Part shown: positions 16,898 to 25,281 of the stretch, in pieces
How the letters are laid out: every line of letters starts with the position of its first letter
Position numbering within the stretch: position 1 is the first letter of the stretch
Source: Falsihalocynthiibacter sp042445055
GTDB lineage: Bacteria; Pseudomonadota; Alphaproteobacteria; Rhodobacterales; Rhodobacteraceae
Assembly: GCF_042445055.1 (NCBI RefSeq)
Contig: NZ_CP170339.1
Location: forward strand, 930,001-994,000
Reading direction: 5' to 3'
Length of the DNA: 64,000 nucleotides
Translations under genes and position numbers: made by a program
The notes under the pieces: model-generated
The model's database searches: none
What the model was told of the DNA's origin: nothing
The model's input: the letters and a program-made list of their open reading frames with translations, nothing else

Positions 16898-17614
16898 TTA
16901 AGATCCTTTTAATGAAGATTGAATAGGTCGCACCAAAATCACAGTGATACCCGCGATAACCACGCCAATTACGGGCCAGTTTGAGTTCGGAACGTTTGCG
17001 ACGATAATTCCGGCCAAGGCCCATACTAGCGCTGCGGGATAACCCCAGTTCTCGATTCTCGCAGACTGAACCAGCAGCGCGGCGAGGAGCACGCCAGAGA
17101 TACATACCAAAGCAGCAAGATCGGGCGCCAAGACGCCATAACCGCCAAGTGTTACGCCTATGCCTGCTCCAGTGGCAGCAGTGAGCCACCCTGCATAAAG
17201 CGCGACGGGCCAGATTTGGAAGAGCGGTGCTTTGTCGCCTGCCTTAAGGAATGCGATGATCGCAAATATTGCCATGAACACGATCACAACCGTTGCCCAT
17301 ACAGGGCTTTCCGTTGCAATAGGGAGCCAGAATACCCCGAGCACGAGGCTTGCAAGTAGCGGTGGACGCATCTCTTTCCAGTCCTCATCATCGGCGGCCT
17401 TCAGGAGGCCATACGCTGACCCGACAATGAGCCAGAGATAAATCACACCCCAGATCGCAAATGTATATCCAGCGGGCTGAACCGGCCGCGCAACTTGTGG
17501 CAACGGAAATTGAGATGAGTCAAATCCGTCAAAGCTCGGCACGAGCCAAGGAGAGATCGCAAATAAAATGGATGCGAGCAGAACGAAAACCGCGAGCAGT
17601 TTTGACCTTTTCAT
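16898..17614 (-). CDS. TspO/MBR-related membrane protein
   Basis: This 238-residue protein has about seven hydrophobic helices. YTFAIWGVIYLW resembles the FxxxWxxxY region of tryptophan-rich sensory proteins (TspO/MBR), which bind porphyrins and regulate stress or photosystem genes, but the protein is longer than classic five-helix TspO (about 160 residues). It follows the SDR gene by 2 bases; ATG 17614 was preferred over an in-frame upstream start because it lies just after the SDR stop. Its place in an RpoE-type operon suggests a role in tetrapyrrole or oxidative-stress handling, which is inference. Confidence 0.7.
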   Translation of the reverse strand: MKRSKLLAVFVLLASILFAISPWLVPSFDGFDSSQFPLPQVARPVQPAGYTFAIWGVIYLWLIVGSAYGLLKAADDEDWKEMRPPLLASLVLGVFWLPIATESPVWATVVIVFMAIFAIIAFLKAGDKAPLFQIWPVALYAGWLTAATGAGIGVTLGGYGVLAPDLAALVCISGVLLAALLVQSARIENWGYPAALVWALAGIIVANVPNSNWPVIGVVIAGITVILVRPIQSSLKGS

Positions 17615-17616
17615 CT

Positions 17617-18366
17617 TCAGTTTTCCTTTCTTTGCGTCAGGCGCCCAGCCAAGGGAAGCGCGGCCCAATATGGCAAAGCGCGCAGCAGCTTAAGTGCCAG
17701 AGTAAGGCGGCGAGGGAAGTGGACCTCGAAGCGCCGTTTGTTTAGTCCGCTGATGATTTCATGAGCGGCCTTCTCTGATGAGATCAATGCAGGCATTGTG
17801 AAATCGTTCCGTTTTGTGAGGCGCGTATCGACAAATCCGGGGCAAATCAGGCGCACATCGACCACGCCTTCCAGTTCCGAGCGCAGGGATTCAGCAAGGT
17901 TGATGACACCCGCCTTGGTCGCCGAATAGATCTGTCCTTGCGGCAGGCCAAAATACCCCGCCACCGATCCACAGAGGGCGAGCTGCCCGCCACGCCTAAG
18001 TACGCGCGGCGCTATTTGCGCGACGTGAAAGCTGCCAGTTAGATTGGTCGTCACGATTTCGCCAGCCTTCAGTGGATCGGCGTCTAGAACGCTTCCCGGA
18101 TCGTAATTCGCCGCCAGATGGATGATGCGATCAATTGGGGCGTGCGCTGTGATTTGTTCGGCGGCTTGCTCCAGACTCTCGCGATTTGAAACATCTACTG
18201 GTATAGCAATGTGATGCGCTCCGAGTTCTGAAACTAACGTTTGAAGCTTGGACTCTGACCGCGCAGAGAGGATCAGCCGAACACCTTGTTTTGACCAGAG
18301 GCGCGCAAGTGCCGCTCCGATCCCGTCAGAAGCGCCGATAATCCAGATGGTTTCCTGCTCAGGCAT
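17617..18366 (-). CDS. Short-chain dehydrogenase/reductase (SDR)
   Basis: A 249-residue classical SDR with cofactor motif GASDGIGAA at about residues 11-19, a catalytic Ser region (LCGSVAGYFG) and YSATKAG carrying the Tyr-x-x-x-Lys pair. Such enzymes oxidise or reduce alcohols and ketones with NAD(P)H. ATG 18366 lies inside the 3' end of the methylase gene (8-base overlap), so translation is probably coupled. In Rhodobacter sphaeroides an SDR is part of the RpoE-ChrR regulon gene group (from memory, the RSP1087-1091 cluster). Substrate is unknown; a lipid intermediate is plausible. Confidence 0.85.
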   Translation of the reverse strand: MPEQETIWIIGASDGIGAALARLWSKQGVRLILSARSESKLQTLVSELGAHHIAIPVDVSNRESLEQAAEQITAHAPIDRIIHLAANYDPGSVLDADPLKAGEIVTTNLTGSFHVAQIAPRVLRRGGQLALCGSVAGYFGLPQGQIYSATKAGVINLAESLRSELEGVVDVRLICPGFVDTRLTKRNDFTMPALISSEKAAHEIISGLNKRRFEVHFPRRLTLALKLLRALPYWAALPLAGRLTQRKEN

Positions 18367-19516
18367 GGGCAAGCTCGATCTGTACAACGTTCGTTTGTCC
18401 GACCGCGAACGAGGCCGAGCAAATCCCGAGGTAGAATTGCCAGCTACGGATATAGCTCTCGTCGTATCCTAACTTGCGAATGCGTTCTTTTGCGTCGGTG
18501 AGGCGCTCTCTCCAAATCGAGCAGGTGCGGGCGTAATCCTGCCCGAACGCGAAAGTTTCGGAGACAGTTAATCCCGCCATTCTGGCTTGTTGCGCAATGA
18601 CCGCGTCCGAAAGGAGCATTCCGCCGGGAAAAGTGTACTGGCGAATGAAATCCGAGCTTTTTCTGTAGGTTGCAAAGTAATCATCCGCGACGGTGATTGC
18701 CTGAACGAGGGCCTTACCGCCTTCGGCCATACGCGTCTTGAGGGTTGCAAAATACGTCGGCCAGTAGCGCTCGCCAACGGCCTCTATCATTTCGATCGAG
18801 ACAATAGCGTCGAACTTGCCGTTACTCTCGCGATAGTCCTGTAGCTGAATTTCGGCGCGCCCGTCGAGCCGCGCATCGGCATAACCCTTCTGACTGGGCG
18901 AAATGGTGATCCCGCGCACCCTGTGTCCGGCTTCTGCCGCACGTTCGGCGAACCCGCCCCAGCCGCAGCCGATTTCCAGAACGCTTTCTTGTCCGCGAAC
19001 CTTGTCCAGAATGCGATCATATTTGCGGTTCTGCCCGCGGGTTAGGTCGGTATCTTCTGGGGTGAATAGGGCTGAAGAATACGTCATGCCGCCGTCTAGC
19101 CAAAGCTGGTAAAAGTTATTCCCGACATCATAATGCGCGCGAATATTTCGTGATGCGCCCCGCCGCGTGTTGGCGCGCATTAGGTGATTTACGAAGCGGT
19201 ACTTAAGCCCCTGCCAGAATCCCGCATAGGCATAGCCGCTGAACTGATCGAGGTTGAGCAGGGCGACTTCGGTTAGTGCCTCAATCGATGAGGTGTCCCA
19301 AAGCCCTGCAACATAGGTTTCTCCCAATCCGATGTCACCTTTGGCGGCAATCGAGGTCACAACTGACCAATCGTGAATCTGCATATCCGCTTGCGGAGAG
19401 CCCTGACCGAAATCGAGTATTTCGCCCTCTGGCGTATGAAGTCTTAGGCTGCCGACGCTAATCTGCGCACAGGTGTCTAGGAAATCGTGTTTTACGCGTT
19501 TGCTCAGAAACAGCAT
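18359..19516 (-). CDS. Cyclopropane-fatty-acyl-phospholipid synthase-family methyltransferase
   Basis: A 385-residue S-adenosylmethionine-dependent methylase. The SAM motif EIGCGWGGFAERAA and the CFA-synthase segments SQKGYADARL, IEMIEAVGERYWPTYF and QYTFPGGMLL are present, and the N-terminal extension that contacts the membrane substrate is intact. Family members add a methylene or methyl group to unsaturated acyl chains of membrane phospholipids. In R. sphaeroides a CFA-like methylase in the RpoE-controlled cluster makes the methylated precursor of furan fatty acids (UfaM, from memory); this is the likely counterpart. The start ATG overlaps the DUF1365 stop. Confidence 0.9.
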   Translation of the reverse strand: MLFLSKRVKHDFLDTCAQISVGSLRLHTPEGEILDFGQGSPQADMQIHDWSVVTSIAAKGDIGLGETYVAGLWDTSSIEALTEVALLNLDQFSGYAYAGFWQGLKYRFVNHLMRANTRRGASRNIRAHYDVGNNFYQLWLDGGMTYSSALFTPEDTDLTRGQNRKYDRILDKVRGQESVLEIGCGWGGFAERAAEAGHRVRGITISPSQKGYADARLDGRAEIQLQDYRESNGKFDAIVSIEMIEAVGERYWPTYFATLKTRMAEGGKALVQAITVADDYFATYRKSSDFIRQYTFPGGMLLSDAVIAQQARMAGLTVSETFAFGQDYARTCSIWRERLTDAKERIRKLGYDESYIRSWQFYLGICSASFAVGQTNVVQIELAHA

Positions 19517-20271
19517 TAGTTCACCTCAGTCTTGGGGGGCGCTGGGCGCGTGCGGTATGTCGCGCCCTTTAGTTTTAGGCGCAGAGCTTGCCAATAAATC
19601 AGGAAGACGGTTCGCATGGGGCCCATCGGACGGCGCAGGCTCGCGGCAAGCAGGCCTGCACTGGTCATCGGCTCTCGTTTCCCAGACAAGGTCGCGATTA
19701 CGCCTTCTTTGTTATTTTTGTGCAGAATAGAAATTGCTATCCGGTCTGGCCGAATGTCGAAGGTAAAGCCGTAACTACCTTTGATTTCTTGAAACGGCGA
19801 CACATGCAAAGCCTTGGGCTTGGTGATGCGTGTTTCTGATGTGATCGGGGCAAAGTCGGGGGCGTGACACAGGTATGAGTGCCGATCTTTGAACGGAGTA
19901 GAGACCTCGGCAATGACTGCGACAAGGTCATCTGCGCGATATGCCATCCAGAAACTGACGGGGTTAAAAACAAAGCCAAGGTATCTGGGCTGTGTGAGAA
20001 GAAGTATTTTTACATCGGTGTCATCCAACCCGTGCGTGCGCAGGACATTTCGCGTCCATGCCGCGCCTGTGCCATCCTTCCACGGTCCTCCATGATCCAC
20101 ATCATGGACAGAAGTGAGGTTGAATCGATTGCGAGAGAAAAGCGATGGCAGGGCGGCTTGTTCTTCGGCATCAATCAAGACGAAATCCACCCCATAGCAA
20201 AACTTGTGGCGTATATCTCCGCGTCGCGTATGGGTCGTGGAACCACGGATATGTTCAGGTTGGAATGTCAT
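19516..20271 (-). CDS. DUF1365 family protein
   Basis: A 251-residue protein with the DUF1365 pattern: N-terminal HTRRGDIRHKFCYGVDF, LLTQPRYLGFVFNPVSFWMAYR and a central KALHVSPFQEIKGSYGF. Biochemical function is not established to my knowledge, but the gene nearly always lies beside an FAD-dependent amine-oxidase-like gene and a CFA-synthase-like gene, as here. It overlaps the upstream oxidoreductase by ATGA and the downstream methylase by one base, so the three are translationally coupled and probably act on the same lipid. Confidence 0.88.
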   Translation of the reverse strand: MTFQPEHIRGSTTHTRRGDIRHKFCYGVDFVLIDAEEQAALPSLFSRNRFNLTSVHDVDHGGPWKDGTGAAWTRNVLRTHGLDDTDVKILLLTQPRYLGFVFNPVSFWMAYRADDLVAVIAEVSTPFKDRHSYLCHAPDFAPITSETRITKPKALHVSPFQEIKGSYGFTFDIRPDRIAISILHKNNKEGVIATLSGKREPMTSAGLLAASLRRPMGPMRTVFLIYWQALRLKLKGATYRTRPAPPKTEVN

Positions 20272-21554
20272 GCGGGTTGCTTATCCATAAGCCGTGAAAT
20301 ACGGGCCGCGCTGGCAAAGCCGTCCTCGTGAAAACCGTGGCGGGTATAAGCTCCTGCAAACCAAGTGTTGTTCTGCCCTTGGATGTCCATCAACTGTCGT
20401 TGCGCGGCGAGCGCAGGCGCGTCAAACACCGGATGACGGAATGTCTTTTGATCATAGATCAGCTCGTCCCGCACGGGTTCACATGGATTTAGCGATACAA
20501 AGAGCGGATCACTTTCCGGAATATTCTGTAGACGATTCATCCAGTAGGTGACGCCAATCGATGGCTCTGGGCGCGTGGTATCGGCCTTATACACCCAGCT
20601 TGACCACACCGATTTTCTGCGGGGCATCTGATTGGTGTCACGATGCAGGACCACTTGGTTGTCTTGGAACCGAATGGCCGAGAGTGCACTTTTCTCTTGG
20701 GGTGTGGGCTTATCAAGTAGGCGCAAGGCCTGATCCGAATGGCAGGCGAAAATGACCTGATCAAAGGGCGCGTGGGCCTCTCTGCCTGTGTTGATTACGC
20801 ATTGATCACCATTGCGCCAGACATTTAGTACCGGAGCACCTTTGTAGAGCGCCACGCCGCGTGTCTTTAGATGCCTCTCAAGGCGCTTCACATATTCGGT
20901 GCTTCCGCCGTCCACGGTCCACCACTGATGCTGCCCCGATGTGCTTAGCAAAGCGTGGTTCCGAAAGAATTGAACAAGGGCGCGCGCAGGGAATTTGCGG
21001 ATTTCGGAAGGGGAAGTAGACCAAATCGCGCCACACAGCGGCGCGAGATAAAACTGTTGGAACCATGAGCCAAGCCCCATTTCATCCATAAGCTCGCCAA
21101 TCGTTAGGCTCTCGTCTTGCGCAAGACTCTCGGCGCCTGCGTTGAAACGCAGAATGTCACGGACCATCCGAATGAAGCCGGGGCGCGCAAGATTGCTCCG
21201 CTGGGCGGTCAGCGCCTTGAGGTTTTGCAGGCCATACTCAATGCGGCCATTATCAATCGATGCGCCGAAGCTCATATCGCTTTTGGCAACGGGCACATCC
21301 AGATCATGAAACATTCGGGTGAGATGCGGATAGTTCGCATAGTTGAATACGATGAATCCAGTATCGACGGGTTGGTCCCCTCGCAGCCCTGCCATCACCG
21401 TTCTGGCGTGGCCGCCAAGGCGTGGTGAAGCTTCGAAAACGCTGACCGCATGATAGGGTGCAAGCAGGTACGCCGCCGCAAGTCCGGAAATTCCGCCGCC
21501 GATAATGGCAATTCGCTGTGGCTCGATGCGTCCCGTTTGTATTGTCATGGTCAC
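20268..21554 (-). CDS. FAD-dependent amine-oxidase-like oxidoreductase
   Basis: A 428-residue flavoprotein with the FAD dinucleotide motif IGGGISGLAAAYLL at about residues 18-31, the second signature LGGHARTV and the C-terminal FAD motif NTWFAGAYTRHGFHEDGFASA. This group is related to phytoene-desaturase-like and amine-oxidase flavoproteins. Linked to DUF1365 and CFA-like genes it probably desaturates or oxidises an acyl chain; in R. sphaeroides a homologous cluster forms furan fatty acids that quench singlet oxygen. It is the first gene of the six-gene operon, with GGAG 5 bases before ATG 21554 and a candidate RpoE promoter just upstream. Confidence 0.88.
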   Translation of the reverse strand: MTMTIQTGRIEPQRIAIIGGGISGLAAAYLLAPYHAVSVFEASPRLGGHARTVMAGLRGDQPVDTGFIVFNYANYPHLTRMFHDLDVPVAKSDMSFGASIDNGRIEYGLQNLKALTAQRSNLARPGFIRMVRDILRFNAGAESLAQDESLTIGELMDEMGLGSWFQQFYLAPLCGAIWSTSPSEIRKFPARALVQFFRNHALLSTSGQHQWWTVDGGSTEYVKRLERHLKTRGVALYKGAPVLNVWRNGDQCVINTGREAHAPFDQVIFACHSDQALRLLDKPTPQEKSALSAIRFQDNQVVLHRDTNQMPRRKSVWSSWVYKADTTRPEPSIGVTYWMNRLQNIPESDPLFVSLNPCEPVRDELIYDQKTFRHPVFDAPALAAQRQLMDIQGQNNTWFAGAYTRHGFHEDGFASAARISRLMDKQPA

Positions 21555-21576
21555 TCCAGATTACATTATCTTAAGG

Positions 21577-21605
21577 AGTTACGCGCCACTTTGATAAATA
21601 GATCA
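21577..21605 (-). promoter_or_regulatory. Candidate RpoE promoter for the six-gene fatty-acid operon
   Basis: On the minus strand TGATCT (21605-21600) is followed after exactly 18 bases by TAACT (21581-21577). This matches the alphaproteobacterial RpoE/ChrR consensus TGATCC-N18-TAAGA closely. It sits 23 bases before the oxidoreductase ATG. Confidence 0.75.
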
Positions 21606-21612
21606 AAAAAAG

Positions 21613-21641
21613 TGATCCAGTTATTGTTGGGTTGCGTAAAT
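21613..21641 (+). promoter_or_regulatory. Candidate RpoE autoregulatory promoter of rpoE-chrR
   Basis: TGATCC (21613-21618), 18 bases, TAAAT (21637-21641). The -35 element is a perfect match to the RpoE consensus. Transcription would begin near 21648, which rules out the upstream in-frame start at 21632 and sets rpoE translation at 21668 or 21722. It is back to back with the promoter of the divergent operon. Confidence 0.78.
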
Positions 21642-21667
21642 TGAGTATGTTGAACACTGTACGAGAA

Positions 21668-22279
21668 ATGGAACCAAGCTGCCTCCGCCCTCCCGAGAGG
21701 GTGAGAAAGGACTCGTTTGAAGTGACAACGCCACCGGTCGACATCTCGCCGCAGACCACATTGATGCTGGCCGTGCGCGACCAAAGAGATCGCGAAGCCT
21801 TCGCTTCCTTGTTCGATTTTTTCGCGCCGCGCCTCAAGAGTTTTGTGATGCGCTATGGTGTGCCCTCTGGTCAGGCAGAAGAGGTCGTTCAAGAGGTCAT
21901 GCTGGCGGTCTGGAGCAAGGCCGAACAATTCGATCCGCACCGCGCGCAGGTCTCGAGTTGGGTTTACCAGATAGCGCGGAACAGACAGATCGACCTTCTG
22001 CGCCGCGAAAACCGCCCCATGCCGGAAGAGCTAAGAGAAGATCCAGATGTCGAGCCTGATGCAAGTCAGGTTCTGGCTGTGGATCAGGAAACGGAACACT
22101 TGAAGCGAGCGCTGTCGGCATTGAAGGCCGACCAAAGAGATATCATCGAGAAGGCATATTTTGGAGAGCTAAGTCATCAAGACCTTAGCGATCAAACTGG
22201 CCTTCCACTTGGAACCATCAAGTCTCGGATCCGCCTTGGGCTGGAGAGACTTAGACACGAATTAAAGGGAATGCGCTAA
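21668..22279 (+). CDS. rpoE: ECF RNA polymerase sigma factor RpoE (ECF11-type)
   Basis: A sigma factor of about 203 residues that directs the singlet-oxygen response. Sigma region 2 (FASLFDFFAPRLKSFVMRYG ... EVVQEVMLAVWSKA ... WVYQIARNRQIDLLRR) and region 4 (ALSALKADQRDIIEKAYFGELSHQDLS, LPLGTIKSRIRLGL) are both complete. It is followed one base later by its zinc anti-sigma factor ChrR. The start is uncertain between ATG 21668 and GTG 21722; the latter has AAGGA about 10 bases upstream, and both lie after the predicted transcription start. Identity is strongly supported by ChrR and the target genes around it. Confidence 0.93.
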   Translation: MEPSCLRPPERVRKDSFEVTTPPVDISPQTTLMLAVRDQRDREAFASLFDFFAPRLKSFVMRYGVPSGQAEEVVQEVMLAVWSKAEQFDPHRAQVSSWVYQIARNRQIDLLRRENRPMPEELREDPDVEPDASQVLAVDQETEHLKRALSALKADQRDIIEKAYFGELSHQDLSDQTGLPLGTIKSRIRLGLERLRHELKGMR

Positions 22280-22280
22280 T

Positions 22281-22916
22281 ATGAACGCGATCTCCTATCA
22301 TATACCTGACCATCTGCTGGCGTCATATGTCTCTGGCAGCTTGCCGCATCCTTATGCGGTGGTTGTTGCGACGCATGTTTCGATGTGCCTTGAGTGCCGT
22401 GCTGCGCTCGAAGCCCATCAAGCGGTCGGCGGCGCAATTCTAGAATCTACTCAAGAAGTGGCCCTTTCGGCTGGCCTCAAGGACAGTATTCTGGCGAAGT
22501 TGGACGCACCGATAATCGAGAAGCCTGTTCATGGTCGCACGGGCGTGTACCCCGCGCCGGTTATGCAGGAACTTGAAGGGCAACAGCCGCGCTGGAAACC
22601 CGTCGGTATGGGGGTGCGCCAATGCGTCCTTTCCGCGAGCAAACAGGGCTCTGTTCGGCTGCTTTATATTCCGGGTGGCCAAGCTGTGCCCGATCATAGT
22701 CACAACGGGTTGGAGTTGACCCTAGTGCTTCAGGGGAGCTTTTCAGACGAGGCCGGACAATTCAGAGTCGGGGATGTTGAGGTCGCCGACGATCACGTTG
22801 AACACACGCCCATCGCTGACGAAGGACCGCCGTGCATATGTTTGGCTGCAACCGACGCGCCTGTGCGCTTTACGTCTTTTCTGCCTCGGTTGGTACAACC
22901 ATTTATCGGGATCTAA
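22281..22916 (+). CDS. chrR: Zinc-binding anti-sigma factor ChrR
   Basis: A 211-residue cytoplasmic anti-sigma factor. The N-terminal domain carries the zinc site His7, His32, Cys36, Cys39 (HxxxCxxC) that binds and inhibits RpoE. The C-terminal cupin holds a second site, His139, His141, Glu145 and His175, needed in R. sphaeroides ChrR for release of RpoE on singlet oxygen. Every ligand is conserved. It is one base after rpoE, so the pair is cotranscribed and feedback-regulated. Confidence 0.95.
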   Translation: MNAISYHIPDHLLASYVSGSLPHPYAVVVATHVSMCLECRAALEAHQAVGGAILESTQEVALSAGLKDSILAKLDAPIIEKPVHGRTGVYPAPVMQELEGQQPRWKPVGMGVRQCVLSASKQGSVRLLYIPGGQAVPDHSHNGLELTLVLQGSFSDEAGQFRVGDVEVADDHVEHTPIADEGPPCICLAATDAPVRFTSFLPRLVQPFIGI

Positions 22917-22941
22917 TTTTATAAAGTGATAGATTTTCGGC

Positions 22942-22967
22942 AAGGTCGCTCGTTATCGGGCGGCCTT
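22942..22967 (+). terminator. Hairpin after chrR
   Basis: AAGGTCGC (22942-22949) pairs with GCGGCCTT (22960-22967) with one G-U pair and a 10-base loop, followed by an A/T-rich stretch. This is a probable rho-independent terminator of rpoE-chrR, with a weak T tract. Confidence 0.55.
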
Positions 22968-23021
22968 AATTTAATTAAAAAATCTCTTTATCACAGTGTT
23001 TTAACGAATTCGTGAGGTGTG

Positions 23022-23050
23022 TGAACCGATCACGGTTCCCGCCCGTAACA
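23022..23050 (+). promoter_or_regulatory. Candidate RpoE promoter for the fasciclin gene
   Basis: TGAACC (23022-23027), 18 bases, TAACA (23046-23050). This fits the TGANCY-N18-TAA pattern of the two promoters at 21.6 kb. It lies 57 bases before the fasciclin ATG. Confidence 0.65.
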
Positions 23051-23107
23051 GGGATACGAACCATCACAGCCATGGGCATTTCGTCCAACAACATTTGGGA
23101 GTATCCA

Positions 23108-23623
23108 ATGCAAAATAAATTGAAAGCTACCTTCGCCGCCGCCGCACTTAGCGTGTTTGCAACATCAGCCTCCGCAGCAAATATCGTAGAGATTGCGGTC
23201 GGCGAAGAGCGGTTCTCGACCCTTGTTGCCGCTGTACAAGCAGCAGGTCTGGCCGAGACACTTTCCGGCCCAGGACCATTCACCGTTTATGCGCCCGTAA
23301 ATGACGCCTTTGCCGCGCTTCCAGAGGGCACAGTGGAAACGCTGCTCAAGCCAGAGAACAAACAGCAGCTGACCAATGTTCTTTTGTATCACGTTGATGA
23401 TCGCAATCTGACCGCGAGCGAAATCCCGCAAGGCTCGAACTATTTTAAGCCGCTTCTGGCCTCCGAGCGCCTGTGTATCACTGCGGATAGCAGCGGGGTG
23501 ACCATTGCCGACGGAACAGGCGAGATGGCGAATGTGGTTATCGCCGATATCAAAGCCGACAACGGTGTTATCCATGTCATCGACAAAGTGCTCCTTCCTG
23601 GAAACCGCCCGAACTGCCACTAA
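23108..23623 (+). CDS. Exported fasciclin (FAS1) domain protein
   Basis: A 171-residue protein with a Sec signal peptide (cleavage near SASA) and one FAS1 domain holding the usual H1 and H2 motifs (FTVYAPVNDAFAALP, GVIHVIDKVLLP) and a central YHV. FAS1 domains mediate adhesion or protein contacts; in R. sphaeroides a fasciclin protein (RSP1409, from memory) is a core RpoE target, which fits its place here. ATG 23108 is 6 bases after GGGAG; the longer upstream frame overlaps the candidate promoter and is rejected. A role in envelope protection from singlet oxygen is inference. Confidence 0.9.
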   Translation: MQNKLKATFAAAALSVFATSASAANIVEIAVGEERFSTLVAAVQAAGLAETLSGPGPFTVYAPVNDAFAALPEGTVETLLKPENKQQLTNVLLYHVDDRNLTASEIPQGSNYFKPLLASERLCITADSSGVTIADGTGEMANVVIADIKADNGVIHVIDKVLLPGNRPNCH

Positions 23624-23644
23624 ATTTGAACACTTTTAAACGAG

Positions 23645-23668
23645 TGGGCCGTTCATCCGAGCGGCCCA
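23645..23668 (+). terminator. Hairpin after the fasciclin gene
   Basis: TGGGCCG (23645-23651) pairs perfectly with CGGCCCA (23662-23668) around a 10-base loop, 22 bases after the stop codon. There is no strong T run, so termination efficiency is unclear. Confidence 0.5.
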
Positions 23669-23716
23669 TGTGCATTTCGGGGATGCTGGAAACAAGTTCA
23701 ATGGCGTAACTAATTT

Positions 23717-23745
23717 TGAGCCAACCCGCGCCTTCAGCCGTATAA
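23717..23745 (+). promoter_or_regulatory. Possible RpoE promoter for photolyase
   Basis: TGAGCC (23717-23722), 18 bases, TATAA (23741-23745). It is weaker than the other three sites but has the same spacing and lies 22 bases before the photolyase ATG. Photolyase is a known RpoE target in R. sphaeroides. Confidence 0.5.
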
Positions 23746-23766
23746 GTTGAAAATCAGGGGAGCATC

Positions 23767-25179
23767 ATGGCCGAAAATACGCCAATCATCATATGGTTCC
23801 GTCGGGACTTTCGCCTCGCGGATCATCCCGCAATTACAGAGGCCGTCAGGACTGAACGCCCTATCATTCCCGTTTTCATCCTCGATCAGGTGGCCGAAAG
23901 CTACGGAGCCGCACCCAAATGGCGGCTAGGGAAGGCTATCTCGGCATTTGATGCGCGATTGCGGGAAGTCGGGGCTCGTTTGATCCTGCGCCGCGGGAAT
24001 GCGCTCAAGGTTCTTCATCAGCTAGCTAAGGATACAGGTGCAAAGGATATTTGGTGGACGCGCGCCTATGATCCAGAGGCCATCGCACGTGATAAGGCGG
24101 TGAAGTCAGAGCTTACTGAGCGTGGTTTTGCCCCCAACAGTTTCTCGGGACATGCCCTGTTTGAGCCATGGACGGTTTCAACAAAGCAGGGAGGTTATTT
24201 CAAAGTCTACAGTCCGATGTGGCGCGCGGTAAAAGATCGGGATGTCCCAACGCCTGATCCCGCTCCGACGGCCCTTAGGCCGCCGAGCCACTGGCCAGAA
24301 AGCGAAAACCTATCTGATTGGGAACTCGATAAGCCTATGAACCGTGGCGCGCGGATATTGGAGCGATATGCCTGTGTTGGCGAGGCCGCCGCGCTCGCGC
24401 GGTTGGACGACTTTGTGGAACATAGGATTGATGACTACAAAGCGCGCCGCGATTATCCAGCAGAGGACGGAACCTCGAAGTTATCGGAAAATCTTGCATG
24501 GGGAGAAATCGGTCCCCGCTCGGTTTGGCACGCTGGCATGCGTGCCCATCTTGAAGGTCGCAAGGGTGCTGAGCATTTCCTCAAGGAGCTGGTGTGGCGC
24601 GAGTTTGCGTATCACTTGGTATCTCATACGCCCCGTATCACCAGCGCGAACTGGCGATCAGAGTGGGATAACTTCCCTTGGTCGAATGAGGAGGATGAGG
24701 CCGTTTTGCGCTGGAAACAGGGGCGAACGGGAATACCACTCGTCGATGCCGCAATGCGCGAGATGTATGTCACGGGTCATATGCATAATCGGGGCCGAAT
24801 GATCGTGGGTTCGTTTCTGACCAAACACATGCTCAAACATTGGCGGATCGGACAGAAATGGTTTGAACAGTGCCTCATTGATTGGGACCCCGCCGCGAAT
24901 GCGATGGGCTGGCAATGGGTGGCGGGCTCAGGGCCAGACGCAGCGCCATACTTCCGAATATTCAATCCGGAAACACAGGCGGGTAAATTCGACGCCGAAG
25001 AAACTTATGTCCAGAAATACATCGCTGAACTATCGCCACACCCCCCCGAAGAAGCCCGCGCGTTCTTCGATGCATGTCCGCGATCTTGGGAGTTATCACC
25101 AGATAGCGCGTATCCCGCACCGATGCTTGATCTTGGAGAGGGAAGGCGAAACGCGTTGGCGGCTTACGAGCAGAGGTAA
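23767..25179 (+). CDS. phrA: Deoxyribodipyrimidine photolyase (class I CPD type)
   Basis: A 470-residue flavoprotein that repairs UV-induced pyrimidine dimers with blue light. The N-terminal antenna-chromophore domain begins IIIWFRRDFRLADHPAI; the FAD domain contains TSKLSENLAWGEI, WREFAYHL, GIPLVDAAMREMYVTGHMHNR and APYFRIFNPETQAGKFD, all hallmarks of the class. Length matches the family. The weak GGGGAG ribosome site lies 5 bases before ATG 23767. Its location beside rpoE-chrR suggests that light or singlet oxygen induces it together with the membrane genes. A cryptochrome role cannot be fully excluded. Confidence 0.93.
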   Translation: MAENTPIIIWFRRDFRLADHPAITEAVRTERPIIPVFILDQVAESYGAAPKWRLGKAISAFDARLREVGARLILRRGNALKVLHQLAKDTGAKDIWWTRAYDPEAIARDKAVKSELTERGFAPNSFSGHALFEPWTVSTKQGGYFKVYSPMWRAVKDRDVPTPDPAPTALRPPSHWPESENLSDWELDKPMNRGARILERYACVGEAAALARLDDFVEHRIDDYKARRDYPAEDGTSKLSENLAWGEIGPRSVWHAGMRAHLEGRKGAEHFLKELVWREFAYHLVSHTPRITSANWRSEWDNFPWSNEEDEAVLRWKQGRTGIPLVDAAMREMYVTGHMHNRGRMIVGSFLTKHMLKHWRIGQKWFEQCLIDWDPAANAMGWQWVAGSGPDAAPYFRIFNPETQAGKFDAEETYVQKYIAELSPHPPEEARAFFDACPRSWELSPDSAYPAPMLDLGEGRRNALAAYEQR

Positions 25180-25281
25180 TTGCTTTTAGGGCGGTGGGCT
25201 TTTAATTCTGCTCCCGCGCACCGGCAAAAGATGCCGAGAACGCAAGAGCAGGGCAGAGATCGCTTAGCTAAACGCTCGTGA

